Shown: positions 31,880 through 42,639 of the stretch, one piece after another
Layout: each line of letters opens with the position of its first letter
Position numbering within the stretch: the stretch's first letter is position 1
Notes under the pieces: model-generated
Seen by the model: only the letters and a program-made list of their open reading frames with translations
What the model was told of the DNA's origin: nothing
The model's database searches: none
From: Gigantopelta aegis
Lineage: Eukaryota; Mollusca; Gastropoda; Neomphalida; Peltospiridae
Assembly (NCBI RefSeq): GCF_016097555.1
Contig: NC_054709.1
Coordinates: 28,962,473-29,026,472 of the forward strand
Length of the DNA: 64,000 bases
Direction of reading: 5' to 3'
Translations under genes and position numbers: made by a program

Positions 31880-32275
31880 TTGTAGTACAGTGTTCGAGAT
31901 TAAAAAAAAAGGAGCGGTATCCCTGTGGGTACTAACTATAGATGGTATCCAAAATGCAATTTCATTCATCCTACATGTTAAATGATATTTTTGATTCCGA
32001 ATTATTGCACGTCACCGTTCTGTGTCTGAATTGTTGGGGACACCTGTGGTCTGGGAGGTAGGGTGTTCGGACGAACTCTCTGCTGAGGGTAAAGCAATCT
32101 TTTACAGTGTAATATTAAGCCATGGGCAAATTGTGTTTCTCCGTCTGGCATGTATATTAATATTGTTATTATTATATATAATTAATTAATTGTTATTGTT
32201 GTTATTGATGTTGTATGTTTGCTTTTATTTGTTTGGTAATATGCAATAAACTGAATTGAACTCTAAATCGTAGGA
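31880..32275. repeat. Direct repeat, right copy
   Basis: AACTTGTAGTACAGTGTTCG through CAAATTGTGTTTCTCCGTCT to AAATCGTAGG. Together with 30650-31030 it brackets the Gypsy relic; it could be a diverged LTR pair or a segmental duplication that the relic joined. Confidence 0.65.
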
Positions 32276-32778
32276 AGGTGATCCACACAATGACGACTTT
32301 CACACACACACACACACAACACACGGAAGAATTGAAAACGACACCCCAGCACGAAATCCCATCGGCTATTGGGTCTCAAACTATGGTAATCAAAAAAATA
32401 AAGTGATGGTAACATCGGGATATCGGGTTCAAGATAATCTAAACACTGCTAAAGAACAGTGCAAATAGAGAGAGAGAGAGAGAGTTTCGACATCACCTGC
32501 TTGAGAGAGAGTATAGATGTGATTGTGTTGATACATGTATTCGATTTTTAAAAAATCCATGCTGCTAAAAAGGGGGGAGGGTTAGTCCCCACGCTTCCTA
32601 CGCCAGTGTTAGGCTATTCATATAGTTGTCACCGTGTCTAGGGAAAATGTGGACAAAAGATACCACTAGGTTCATGTTCGAATCTTCCTAAGTCGAGACC
32701 CTCCACACACACACTTGAAGAAGAAACAAAACTCACCTAGTTTCCAAACGGTTCCATAAACTTACCATAACATTCATG

Positions 32779-32905
32779 TGACGTCAATTCATTGATGACG
32801 TCAAATCACTGATGACGTCAACACAGTCGGTCGATAGCGCATCCAAAATGCAGGCGCGTGTGTAGAGTGGTTAAAAGCGCAGTATGATACGAATATCAAC
32901 AAGGT
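32779..32905 (+). promoter_or_regulatory. Three CRE sites at 17-bp spacing and a possible untranslated exon
   Basis: TGACGTCA occurs at 32779, 32796 and 32813. About 85 bp on, CAACAAG is followed by GTAAGTATATTT, a strong donor. This looks like a promoter plus 5' exon on the plus strand, but no downstream coding exon was found. Confidence 0.45.
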
Positions 32906-33930
32906 AAGTATATTTAGGGGATAACTATGTTGTATTTGAACATTTGCGGACATTCATCCAGGTTTTACAGTCGCGAAATTGAGTTTTTTTGACGACGCGC
33001 GGAGACTGTCGAAAACTCACCGTGGTGCACCTGAGTTTAGTCATCACCTACCTGACATTTGCAGCAATTTTAATGTAATATAAAAGGCTGTATTGTTGTT
33101 GAAAACATTTTAATTTGCCTTTTCAGTTTATTAGTTACTTGTTCGACTGGAAGGTCCGCGAACAATATTTGCTGTAACATAACCATACAGGGTTGTTCTT
33201 TACTATTTGGCAGATCCCGGCGGGTTTGTTTGGGTTTTTTCCCCGGGAATCGGGGTTTTTTCGGAACAGTTTTTTAAAATTTTATATGTGATGTTTTTAT
33301 TTTCATTTTAACCAGTTATGGCGCCATATCCAAATATTGGCAGATGTTCACTACTGTTACCCTTCTGACAAAATTAAATATTTTTATCACTACTGTATTC
33401 TTTTCTCAACTCTAACCCTAATTGAACCCATTTTTCTTTTGGCAGAGGCCCCGAGGCCCTGTGGTTGCCAATTCCCATTCTCTTGACACTGACCTAATGG
33501 TGTACCCGTTAAACATTCATGAAGTTTAGAGTAAAATTCATTCTGTCAGTTCTTTACACTGTTTTTCACCTTGAATTTTTATAATGTTGAAATCACTTTA
33601 TTTACATTAAAACAAATTATTAATTATTATCGCATCATTATCACATTCTATTGTTGACGACATTGCCAATTGTCTTTGGGAATAGCATAACTTCCACCCT
33701 TCAGTTTGAAATTGTTCGAGATCTACGACTATCCGGAAAAAATGTAGTCGTCTTCCTAATTCACTTCATGTGTGTTCTACTGGAAAGAAACCAGGTGAAT
33801 ACAATGGCTACTCGATTCTGCTAACATGTAGCTGCTTCAAAATATTCCAAATACTGGGTGCAATATGGGTGGATATAATTTGCTTTCATCTGTAGAACAT
33901 TTACACTGGCAAAGAGAAAGAAAAAGAAAG
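32906..33930. other. No recognised gene
   Basis: AT-rich, with a short acceptor-like TTGCCTTTTCAG at 33116-33127. No ORF above background and no repeat family recognised. Confidence 0.5.
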
Positions 33931-33931
33931 A

Positions 33932-34252
33932 AGTGTTTTATTCAATGACGCACTCAACACATTTTGTTTACGATTATATGGCGTCAGACATATGGTTAAG
34001 GACCACATAGATATTGAGATAGGAAACCCGCTGTCGCCACTTCATGGGCTACTCTTTTCGATTAGCAGCAAGGGATCTTTTATATGCACCATCCCACAGA
34101 CAGGATAACACATACCACGGCATTTGATGTACCAATCGTGGTGCACTGGCTGGAGCGAGAAATAGCTCAATGGGCCCACCGACGGGGATCGATCCCAAAC
34201 CGACCACGCATCATGCGAACGCTTTACCACTGGGCTACGTCCCACCCCTCTA
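33932..34252 (-). repeat. SINE family A
   Basis: Full-length inverted copy from GTGTTTTATTCAATGACGCA to GGCTACGTCCCACCCC. Confidence 0.92.
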
Positions 34253-34573
34253 GCAAAGAGACGAACAAGGGAGATTGGCCTGGCTACATTTGCACACTGT
34301 ACAGTCTCTTTTACAGTCGCAGTTAATAAATTCTCTACACGCACGAGATGCTTCGGGGATTGTTGTCCAGACAGGTTCCAAAGACTCGGTTACTGTTTTC
34401 CAAGCATATCCAGTTGGACCTGGAAGTGTCTGTTGTGCTAACATGCTGATTAGCCAAGATACCAGCCTCTGTACACTGCCCTGTTTGTGTGCTGCAGGCG
34501 TGCATTCTGAGTAGGTGGAATGTTGCCTACAGCTTGACTTTTCTGGGAGCTCCATTCGTACACTGTTTACTCA

Positions 34574-34640
34574 GTAGCGGATCCAGGGGGGGGGGGGGGG
34601 GGGGGGGGGTGGGTCCAAGGGTCCGGACCCCCCCTCTTGA
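34574..34640. repeat. Poly-G tract element fragment
   Basis: AGTAGCGGATCCAGG followed by about 24 G. Same GGCGGATCCAG-type edge as other poly-G elements; the opposite edge is not clear. Confidence 0.6.
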
Positions 34641-34854
34641 AAACCGACCAGGAGGAAAAAAGGAGAGATAAGTCATCACATTTGACACCCCACCCCACCC
34701 TTTCAGAAATCCTGCATGCGCGCCTGACATTGCTTGTTTGTCATACACTGTTATATCATATTCACTGTCAAATGTTCCAGTCCAAATCAACACTGTGGCC
34801 AGATAACTAGTCGCTCGATCTTCTCAAATGTTCCAGAGTCCAAATCAACATGCT

Positions 34855-35010
34855 GCCTGTGGGAAGCGCAAATAAAAGATCCCTTGCTGCTAATCGGAAA
34901 AGAGTAGCCCATGTGTTGGCGACAGCGGGTTTTCCTCCCCAAATCTGTGTGGTCCTTGTAACCGTAAATAAAATGTCTGACGCCATAAAACCTTTCTTTC
35001 TTTTCTTTGA
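34855..35010 (+). repeat. SINE family B 3' fragment
   Basis: GCTGCCTGTGGGAAGCGCAA to GTAAATAAAATG with a local rearrangement of the final 40 bp. Confidence 0.82.
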
Positions 35011-35770
35011 TTTAGGGATGTGTGGCCAGATACGCAAAAGCATCTGTGACAGCATCATATGCATGCCATGCTTGCCAGATTTATATATTTCCCTTCCCTC
35101 GAAATGCTGACGCGGTATCACATCCTGAGAAGGCATGGCACATGGGTAGGGACCTTGATTTAGGTTCACCGAGGATGTGCACAGATGGCACTGATACATT
35201 AATGTGTGTAGTTCTTTCCCTCTCCGTAGGCTACCAAAAGTCTACATCTGAGTTCATCTGTGAAAGATCGTAAAACATGCCAATATGGACAACCACCACA
35301 ATGTCTGTGTCCAGTGTACACTTGGAATTTTTTTTTAACCATTCCCCAGTGCATGCTTTATGTGACCCTCGTGTTGGCCTCCTCCTGATTGCAGCTGGAC
35401 AGTTCTATCTCAGGTTCAATACATATAACGTTCTCTCTGGCTGTGATGTATTCCAAATTGTCTGCGGGAATGTTGAACTCTGCCACCTTTGAGGAAAGAA
35501 ATTCAAAACAGTTCTTTCGTGTTGATAGGATAACGGAGGAAGTCATTGCAGTTGGCTGGCAGCTTGGTGCCACCAGATACTTTTCTGCACACGCCTTTCC
35601 CTCGTGTTGCCCTGATTGACTCCCAACTCCAGTCTGTATGCATGCATTCCATCCAGTCGTTTTGTGGTCTGCAGCTGTCGTTCCAGGTAGGGAAAGAATG
35701 AACACATTGGTTATTCATGACTGTTGTGCCATGTGTAACAGGCAGGCAGTACATTATCACAGTGTGCCGT

Positions 35771-36412
35771 CCAGGGCCCCGTTCCACGAAAGAATTGTAG
35801 CTAAGGTTAATTGTAGTGACTTACGGTGAATTTTACAACTGGCACCGTAAACTTTACAGCCGTTCCGCAAAGCAAATTTACGGTGGTCGTAAGTGGCCCT
35901 TTAATGATTAATATATTCTTTGCAAAGAAGTGCGAATTAGTTAAATAATAAATTGATTATTGACTTTTCGGAACATCTTGGATGTATTCATTGGTATCGG
36001 ACATCCATGAAGTAACTTTGTCAGTTTCTGTGCTAAATGAAAATTGCCGAATGCATAAGACATCAAAGTTGTCTCCCGTATTTTAGTGTGAAGGTCGTAT
36101 GGTCTAGAATGTTTTTCATCGAACGCCGAGTTTCATAAAAGGTATTTGGTATACATTAGATCTATTTTTACACAATAAGTTGGTATCTTTCATAGAAAAT
36201 TATCAAATCATCATCTAACTGCCATTTAACATCTACGTTAGTGGCTTACAACTGCCTCGTACCTATTGTAAAATTTCACAGTAATTTACGACGATAGTAA
36301 GCTACGCCGTGTCGTGGAACGGGCTGGCGCTCGTAGACAAAAATTAAGGTCGCGATGGTAGGTATTTACGGCGATAGTAGTGCTAAGATAGCTTCGTGGA
36401 ATGGGGTCCAGG
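35771..36412. mobile_element. MITE, 642 bp, 20-bp TIR
   Basis: CCAGGGCCCCGTTCCACGAA at the left; the right end, inverted, reads CCTGGACCCCATTCCACGAA. The interior repeats the GTTCCRC and TTTACGGTGG phrases, suggesting an older internal duplication. No ORF. Confidence 0.8.
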
Positions 36413-36714
36413 ACTTTGCAGTCAAATGCTACAGGTGGCTCTGTCTGGCTCAAATCGACATTTAGCTTACCAAAACCAGACAGGGAAGGACGATATGACT
36501 GAACGTCACTGCAATTGGTTGAAGATCAAGGCCAGTCACAACACAAATCCTGGTCTGATGCCACATTTGCTAATCTACGTACATGTGTAATATATTTATG
36601 CCATGGTCAACTGTGAGGGACAGGATTTTAGCTGTGATGCCGGAAAAAGAGTCGCATTAGCAATGTACCTTTCTCTTTAAGAATCGAGTTCAGTGACCAA
36701 CAAACCCCATTTTT

Positions 36715-36962
36715 GACAGGTCTCACTACACAGTTGACTTCCGGGTGAGAGTTCATTCATCACGGTCCACTATAGTTCCCAATTGTGGCACATTTTATCT
36801 TTCACATATTCACTTCCAGGAAATGGTGAAAAATTAAAACAATATGTGTGTTTAATGGTAAGTTATTTTGTAATTTTTGTGCATTGACCTTTTGGGACAT
36901 GGGTGTGTAGCGCAAGAGACAGCCGGAGTGAATCAGTTAATGAACCAACTGTTCGGACCGGT
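36715..36962 (+). repeat. Repeat H, copy 1
   Basis: AGGTCTCACTACACAGTTGA through AGCGCAAGAGACAGCCGGAG to CTGTTCGGACCGGT. Second copy at 63278-63535 in the same orientation. Nature unknown. Confidence 0.75.
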
Positions 36963-37006
36963 ACTACAGCCAGATGTGGTCATATAGCAAAAAACTGAGA
37001 CGGACA

Positions 37007-37583
37007 CAATCTAATTAAAATTAGCTCTACTATTACATGTGGATCTAACAGCAGCCCGTTGGAGCTCATGTCCAGTTGACCTTTCATTCGACCAATCAAA
37101 ATCTTACTTGAAGAATCATGCCAGTGATTTGAAAAGAATTTGAAAAACATTCGGGATTATGCCGAGCGTATACGAAATTATTCGGGTGAATTACGAAGTA
37201 TGCCGGAAACTAATTTCAAAATATAGTTTAATATAAAATTAGTTTCAAGACGATAAAAAACCGTGATGGTATAGCCATAAAATCTGTTATACTGGTATAC
37301 AATCCATAGTTTATTACTGCATCCCCCCCTGTTTTTTAATGTTAAAATAGACCAACAAGTTCGCCTATTGCATAAATTTCGGGAGCATACAAATTCTAAA
37401 AATACCAGTCTCGACCAGTATTTTTAGAATTTGTATGTTCCCGAATAACGTTATAAAAGGCGAAGTGTAATTGGTCGATATTTAAATTGTTATTTATAGA
37501 TAAAATGTCACTTGGACATGGGAGTCCATGCAGTGCTGTTAGATCTACTGGTGAGACCAGTAGAGCTAATTTTAATCAGATTG
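37007..37583. mobile_element. MULE-like MITE, 9-bp duplication
   Basis: CAATCTAATTAAAATTAGCT to AGCTAATTTTAATCAGATTG, bounded by AGACGGACA on both sides. Inverted arms over 100 bp. Confidence 0.88.
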
Positions 37584-37739
37584 AGACGGACATATTCTCA
37601 ATTTTGGAGTGAAAATAAATGCTTATATAATGTATGTTCGCAATGGTGTATGTTATTAGTGTCAGCTGGAACCCGTTCTATTGGCAATCTTTATTTGAAG
37701 TTGGGCAATTTAAAATGGGTTTCAATGGCAGATGACATC

Positions 37740-38300
37740 TGTGTAGTGAGACCATATGGTTTTCGTTGGTGGCCATGTTGCATTTTGGACGCCATCCTGA
37801 AAATGAGTGACATATGTAAGGTACCTTGCCCGGAATCAGGTTCACTAACATCAAAACCCACTGATTTGATAACCCATTAGTCTATATGTGACTTCTACAG
37901 CAAAATATATATAATATTTCAGTTTTTCTGGCGGCCATATTGGATTTTGGACGCCATCTTAAAATTGAGTGACATATGCATGGTACCAGTTTCACTGACC
38001 TAAAAACAACACCCCTGATTTGACACCTCATTTGTCTATCTGTGACTTCTACAGCCAGAGATATGCTATTTCAGTTTTGCTGGTGGCATTATTTGATTAT
38101 GGACGCCATCTTGAAAATGAGTGACATATGCAAAGTACCTTGCCCGAAATCAGTTGTACTGACCTAAAAAACCCTGATTTGATACCCCATTATTCTATAT
38201 GTGACTTCTACAGCCAGATATATTATAATATTTCAGTTTCGTTGGCGGCCATTTTGGATTTTGGCCGCCATCTTGGAAAATCTTGATAGATCAAACAGAA
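37740..38300. repeat. Tandem repeat, about 152-162 bp, four GGACGCCATCTTG blocks
   Basis: GCCATC blocks at about 37791, 37953, 38105 and 38267, each followed by GAGTGACATATG and TATATGTGACTTCTACAGCC. The ORF at 37512 is an artefact of this array. Confidence 0.88.
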
Positions 38301-39080
38301 GCACCAAAAGACCAAATTTGGTATTTATATGTGACTTGTCCGCCAAGTAACATTAAAGCCATTTTGCTGGCCACCTGAGGATTTTTGATAGATCAAAAAC
38401 AGAAGCACCAGAGTTCAGCCAGACTGGTGTTTTTGTCCGCCAGACTCAGGAGAAAAACGACCGCTAGACTGGTTTATGCGCTTCGCGGTAAACCAAATGG
38501 TCACGCCGGGAACCAATCAAATAGTTCGCGAACGTTAGCGAAATGTTTGCTAGCTGAACTTGGGGCTGACAAGCTGCTTGGGCAATCTCGAATCGCTTGT
38601 TTTCCAAACGAAAGACCAACATAGTCACTGGGTTACTTCGAGAGATACGTTTGTACGCCAGGCCATCAATTGGTCTTCGTTTGAGAGATAATGTTGGATC
38701 TGACCTCAGTAACTCATACGGTTATAGGTTCTAATTGACCAAATCAGTTCCTATTGCCGATAATGTTAACGTTTACTACTAAAACTGATATAAGCAGCGT
38801 ATCAACACACACAGGAAGTACAGCAATAAAAAGTGTGGCACCTCACATCTAATCTACATGCAAGAAAATAGGGGTGGGTGGTGGTTGGTGGTGGGAGTTG
38901 CCAAATACCATTTAAGAGCGTTAATTAATGTTTTTATTAGCAACCGGTACAGTGTCTACAAAGTAATAGAGAGATATTTTTAAAATACTGAAGTGTAAAA
39001 ACATTTAAATAGAAATTTAACACTGAAAGCCTTTTGTTTGTTTTTATTTTGTTTACAGTTGCTCAGTAGAAGCGTAGTAA
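38300..39080. other. No recognised gene
   Basis: A phrase at 38470-38555 (GCGCTTCGCGGTAAACCAAA, AATCAAATAGTTCGCGAACG) recurs diverged at 46215-46290, indicating another dispersed repeat. Nothing coding. Confidence 0.5.
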
Positions 39081-39139
39081 CGACCGCTACAAACCCCTGT
39101 AGGCAATTCTGACCTTTTGAATCTGAACGACATTGCAAC

Positions 39140-39735
39140 ACTAAGGTCGACGACAAGCACTGTTCGCACCCTTGTTTTGGCTTCGTACACAATAAATATA
39201 GCATATCTTACTGTAATTTCACTTGAAATCCATATTTCGTAAAAGGTACAATTTTTTAATCACAAAACTTTCTTCAAACAGGTTCAGGTGCATTAGTAAT
39301 CTTCAAACAAAAAAATTGAATAGCAATTTTGCATTGGAATTTTTTCAGCTTTCTGAAAACGGACATGTCATGTACTTGGTTTATGGTTATTGTAAGGTTA
39401 TGCAAAGTGACGTCATTGGAATACCGACTTCATTCACATTTAAAATTAGCTATACAATGCTTCGCCACATTAAAATAAAAACTGGTCTACTAACCTTGAC
39501 CCCTGTCAAAATTCTACAACAAGCAGACAACACGGTTTACAGGTCGGTATGTTTTTATTTTTCATAATTCTGCATAAAATATTAAGTTTAAATTTTAAAA
39601 GATGAAAGAAATAAAAAGTACCTTTTGTCAAATATATCATATGAAAAAATTACCGTTGGATATGTTTTATTTATTGTATACGAAGCCAAAACAAGGGTCC
39701 GAAAAAGTGACTGTCGTCGACCTTAGTTGAACTGT
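39140..39735. mobile_element. Inverted-repeat element, about 600 bp
   Basis: CTAAGGTCGACGACAAGCAC (39140) and the mirrored block ending GTCGTCGACCTTAGTTG (39731) enclose the interior; arms of about 60 bp also include ACGAAGCCAAAACAAGGGT. A partial third arm occurs at 52255-52315. The 114-codon internal frame resembles nothing I know. Confidence 0.75.
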
Positions 39736-39739
39736 TGCA

Positions 39740-40300
39740 TTATTTCTTCAGTCCACACAGACAGACCAGATCCTCCAGGACACAAAAAGGGAACTCCAAA
39801 CACTGGGTTCCAAAACAAACCTGGTGTTGTAGTGGATCCCCTCCCACTGTGGTGTTGTGGGCAATGAAAAAGCTGACAGACTCTCCAAGCTGGGCACCAA
39901 ACAGGAGCAAACTGCCCACCAAATGTCATATGGAGAAGTCAAGACTTCAATAACATGTGCAGACAGGTCCTGAAGGTAATGGCATCTACCAGCTGGACAG
40001 GACACATCAGATCACCATTTTCAGACTGAGAACAGGACATTGTCAGCTTCTCTCGCATCTCTTCAGACTGAAAATTTCTCACACGGACAAGTGCCCGTGT
40101 GGCACTGATCCACAGACGCCAGCCCACATTCTCCAATCCTGTCCCACCTTCGACACCCTGTGACAGCAAACGTGGCCCAGTGCAGTGGACCCGGGGGAGA
40201 AGCTGTGGGGACCGGCGACGTAGCTAAAGCATACGGCGGAAGTTGTCCACAATACCGGACTACCCATCTGACATGGCCGAGATCGCTGAAGAAGATTTTA
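39740..40300 (+). pseudogene. LINE 3' relic: RNase H and C-terminal zinc-knuckle region
   Basis: Reads TDQILQDTKRELQTLGSKTN, then after one TAG WIPSHCGVVGNEKADRLSKLG (end of an RNase H domain), then HQITIFRLRTGHCQLLSHLF, HTDKCPCGTDPQTPAHILQSC. The last part is the C-x-C-x6-H-x3-C region usual at the C-terminus of LINE polyproteins. Stops and one frameshift near 39955; RT is absent, so 5'-truncated. Confidence 0.85.
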
Positions 40301-40634
40301 GGAGATAAAGATAGCTCTACTTTGATTTCGTTTTGAGGTCGATTATTGTGAATTTAACGCTTCTAAATGTAATATTTAATTATGCCAGTGTTAAATATAC
40401 GATAACCCATCTCAAAAATGAAATCATTTTAGTTATCTCCATTCTGAGCTCATAATAATGCAACCAGTCGTGAAGTCCACGCCCTATGATGTATCAGCGA
40501 AACTCAATCGCAAATGAGACGATTCAGTCTAGATAATCTCGCAGCTGTACCAATGGCTCTGATAGTGTGTGTAACAATTTTGTATTGGCATACAGCAATT
40601 TTATATAAATTGACACTCATGAAAAAAGAAGTAG

Positions 40635-40760
40635 TAATGCATATTTTATATGTGCTTTTGCAAAGGCAGTACACTACATACCACTGTCTTTGAGGTGGCG
40701 AGACTCTGGTTGGGAAAGGAGTACATCACTCTCCCTCTACCCTTCGCACCTTAGGCGAGC
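40635..40760 (-). repeat. Old SINE relic in GPCR 2 3' flank
   Basis: GTAATGCATATTTTATATGTGC, CATACCACTGTCTTTGAGGTGG match the relic at 22930-23050 behind GPCR 1. Confidence 0.6.
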
Positions 40761-40841
40761 CTACTACCACCACCACAGAGCTACACCCAACCCACAGTTA
40801 ATAAAGCACTGGACTGAGTTATCCAATCACACAACCACACG

Positions 40842-42635
40842 TCATGCCATATGCCAGTCCAGTTTTAATATTCTGATAAACGTCCGTTTTAACTCTGGAT
40901 TGGCCAGCGCATAGCACAAGGGGTTGACGGCGCTGTTGAGGTAGCAGATCCAGTAGGTGACGGTGTACGCGGTCGTGTTCACGTTCGTGTACCCTCCCAC
41001 TGCTATGATGAAGACCATGACGTTGTACGGCGTCCAGCAGACGATAAACGCACCAAGAATCAGAGTTACCCTTTTTATCGCTGTGCGCACGTGCGACTCG
41101 TAGACCCGCTTCCGAACGAGATTCTGCCTAGTCAAACATACAATCTCCCGGAACCTCCTCAGTCCTCTGGTGTTCCTTTTGACGTCTGCACAGTTCATAC
41201 GAGATCGACTGGTACTCTCTACACCATCGTCTGCTGCATCTGCACCACACTGGTCCTTGAGTGTAGTCACTTCACGGACAGCTGACGGCGTCGTGACGTC
41301 AGTTTTATTGGCATCGTTATGGGCGTTCTTTGATTTTTCATTCATAACAAATTCTTTAAGAGCTTTCGTCGCTTTCCCATTAGTAACTGTTTCTACGTGA
41401 GATAGTGCTGCTTTCCCACTTGTAACTGCTTTGTTTGGAGCTTTTGTCGTTTTCCCGTTTATAACTGCGCCGTCAGGACCTGTTTTTGATTTTTCATTCA
41501 TAACAAAATCGACATGAGATTTTGTTGCTTTCCTATTTGTATCTGTTTCTTTGGAGGCTGTTTCCATTTTTCCATTTGTATCTGTTGGTGATGGGGAAAA
41601 TACTCCGTTCTTTGTCGTCGGAGACCAATCCCCGGTTTCTTTTTCACCCTTACATAAAGTACTTTCAAAATTAATTTCCAAATTTCTCAAATTTGCAATA
41701 TGGTCAACATCTTTGTCTGGTGTGATGGTAACCGAACAGGGATCTTGTGCACTACCATCACACACGCCTTGGTCACCGAGGTCAGTTTTCGAGTTATCTT
41801 TCTTGCTAGAACCTGAAGTCGAGAGTCCTAGTGTCTGAGGCGTAACGCTGTTAGACTTTAACCTGATTACTGTCTGGAGTTTTCGCGTGTCGCTCTGTAT
41901 ACTGCCTGTCGGATGGTGTCGCGTGTCACTCTGTGTACTGCCTGTCGGATTGTTTCGCGTGTCGCTCTGTGTACTGCCTGTCGGATGGTTTGAGTACCAA
42001 AACCATTTAAAACCCGACGACTTGTACACAGCCAGAGCAATGACGCAGATCCGTCTGTACAGGACGCACATGTACACTAAGGGCATCCAGTATTCGATCA
42101 CCCACATGAGCGTGAACACTCTGTCCTCCATGAACTGGACGTGACAGGATCCCTCTTCACGTGTCTTCCCGTCATCAACAAGACTGCTCCACCCTGCTAT
42201 GGCCGTGGTGAACAATATTATGGCATTGATCCAGACCACGGCAATCAGAATACCAATGTTTCTCTTTGTCTGATAGTTCTTGTACTTCCACGGAAACGTA
42301 AGCAACAGGAACCTGTCCGTCGTTAACAGGAACACGCCCATCTTTGACGCCATGCACGCTGTGAAGTCCAGTGTCAGCCACGCATCACATATCCATTGTC
42401 CCAGAACCCAGCGGTCCAGATACATGTACTGCAGGAAAAAGGGAATCGAGATGAATCCCACCATGAAATCAGCAGCCGCTAGGGATGCAAGGTAATAGTG
42501 CTGCGGCTTTCGAAGAGTGTGTTGGATGATGAACGCTATAAGCACGGTCACATTTAACACGCAGATGATGGCGGCTAAAACTGCTGAACTGATGATCAGC
42601 CAGGTGGGTAAATCGGTGGATGACAGGGTGTGCAT
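40842..42635 (-). CDS. Class A GPCR, aminergic/muscarinic-like orphan, intronless paralogue (597 aa)
   Basis: Paralogue of the 23177-25036 receptor, about 17 kb away on the same strand. The seven-helix core is closely similar: D2.50 in LAAADFMVG, D3.32 in LTLDFTACMASKMG, TTDRF for DRY, FIVCWTPYNVMVF in TM6 (here with a true CWxP), YWICYLNSAVNPLCYA in TM7. The third intracellular loop is long and divergent, with three tandem PTGSTQSDTR units and NGKATK-type repeats. The frame stays open far upstream (to 43445), but I place the start at ATG 42635 (MHTLSSTDLPTWL) because it aligns with the start of the first receptor and because the upstream frame is only a minisatellite. Amine ligand and G protein are unknown. 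Confidence 0.92.
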   Translation of the reverse strand: MHTLSSTDLPTWLIISSAVLAAIICVLNVTVLIAFIIQHTLRKPQHYYLASLAAADFMVGFISIPFFLQYMYLDRWVLGQWICDAWLTLDFTACMASKMGVFLLTTDRFLLLTFPWKYKNYQTKRNIGILIAVVWINAIILFTTAIAGWSSLVDDGKTREEGSCHVQFMEDRVFTLMWVIEYWMPLVYMCVLYRRICVIALAVYKSSGFKWFWYSNHPTGSTQSDTRNNPTGSTQSDTRHHPTGSIQSDTRKLQTVIRLKSNSVTPQTLGLSTSGSSKKDNSKTDLGDQGVCDGSAQDPCSVTITPDKDVDHIANLRNLEINFESTLCKGEKETGDWSPTTKNGVFSPSPTDTNGKMETASKETDTNRKATKSHVDFVMNEKSKTGPDGAVINGKTTKAPNKAVTSGKAALSHVETVTNGKATKALKEFVMNEKSKNAHNDANKTDVTTPSAVREVTTLKDQCGADAADDGVESTSRSRMNCADVKRNTRGLRRFREIVCLTRQNLVRKRVYESHVRTAIKRVTLILGAFIVCWTPYNVMVFIIAVGGYTNVNTTAYTVTYWICYLNSAVNPLCYALANPELKRTFIRILKLDWHMA

Positions 42636-42639
42636 GTCG

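Larger units (their letters stand above)
34250..35790 (-). pseudogene. Decayed multicopy gene with SGCDT and HEEADTR-type motifs
   Basis: Minus-strand fragments in order: GKGVCRKVSGGTKLPANCND and LRYPINTKELF, FEFLSSKVAEFNIPADNL, SSCNQEEANTRVT, CHAFSGCDTASAFRGKGN and WQAWHAYDAVTDAFAYLATH (stops inside), and a Cys-rich C-terminus with EPVWTTIPEASRACREFINC and KRDCTVCKCSQANLPC. I recall this order from a large family of uncharacterised, probably mobile, genes in molluscs and corals. At least two stops and several shifts inactivate this copy. A SINE B fragment and a poly-G tract interrupt it. Its upstream end is cut by the MITE at 35771. Confidence 0.75.

Noticed and set aside
37512..37880. 122-aa ORF
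   Set aside because: It spans the end of a MITE and the start of the GGACGCCATC tandem array.
39223..39567. 114-aa ORF inside the inverted-repeat element
   Set aside because: No motif and no transposase residues; AT-biased composition explains its length.
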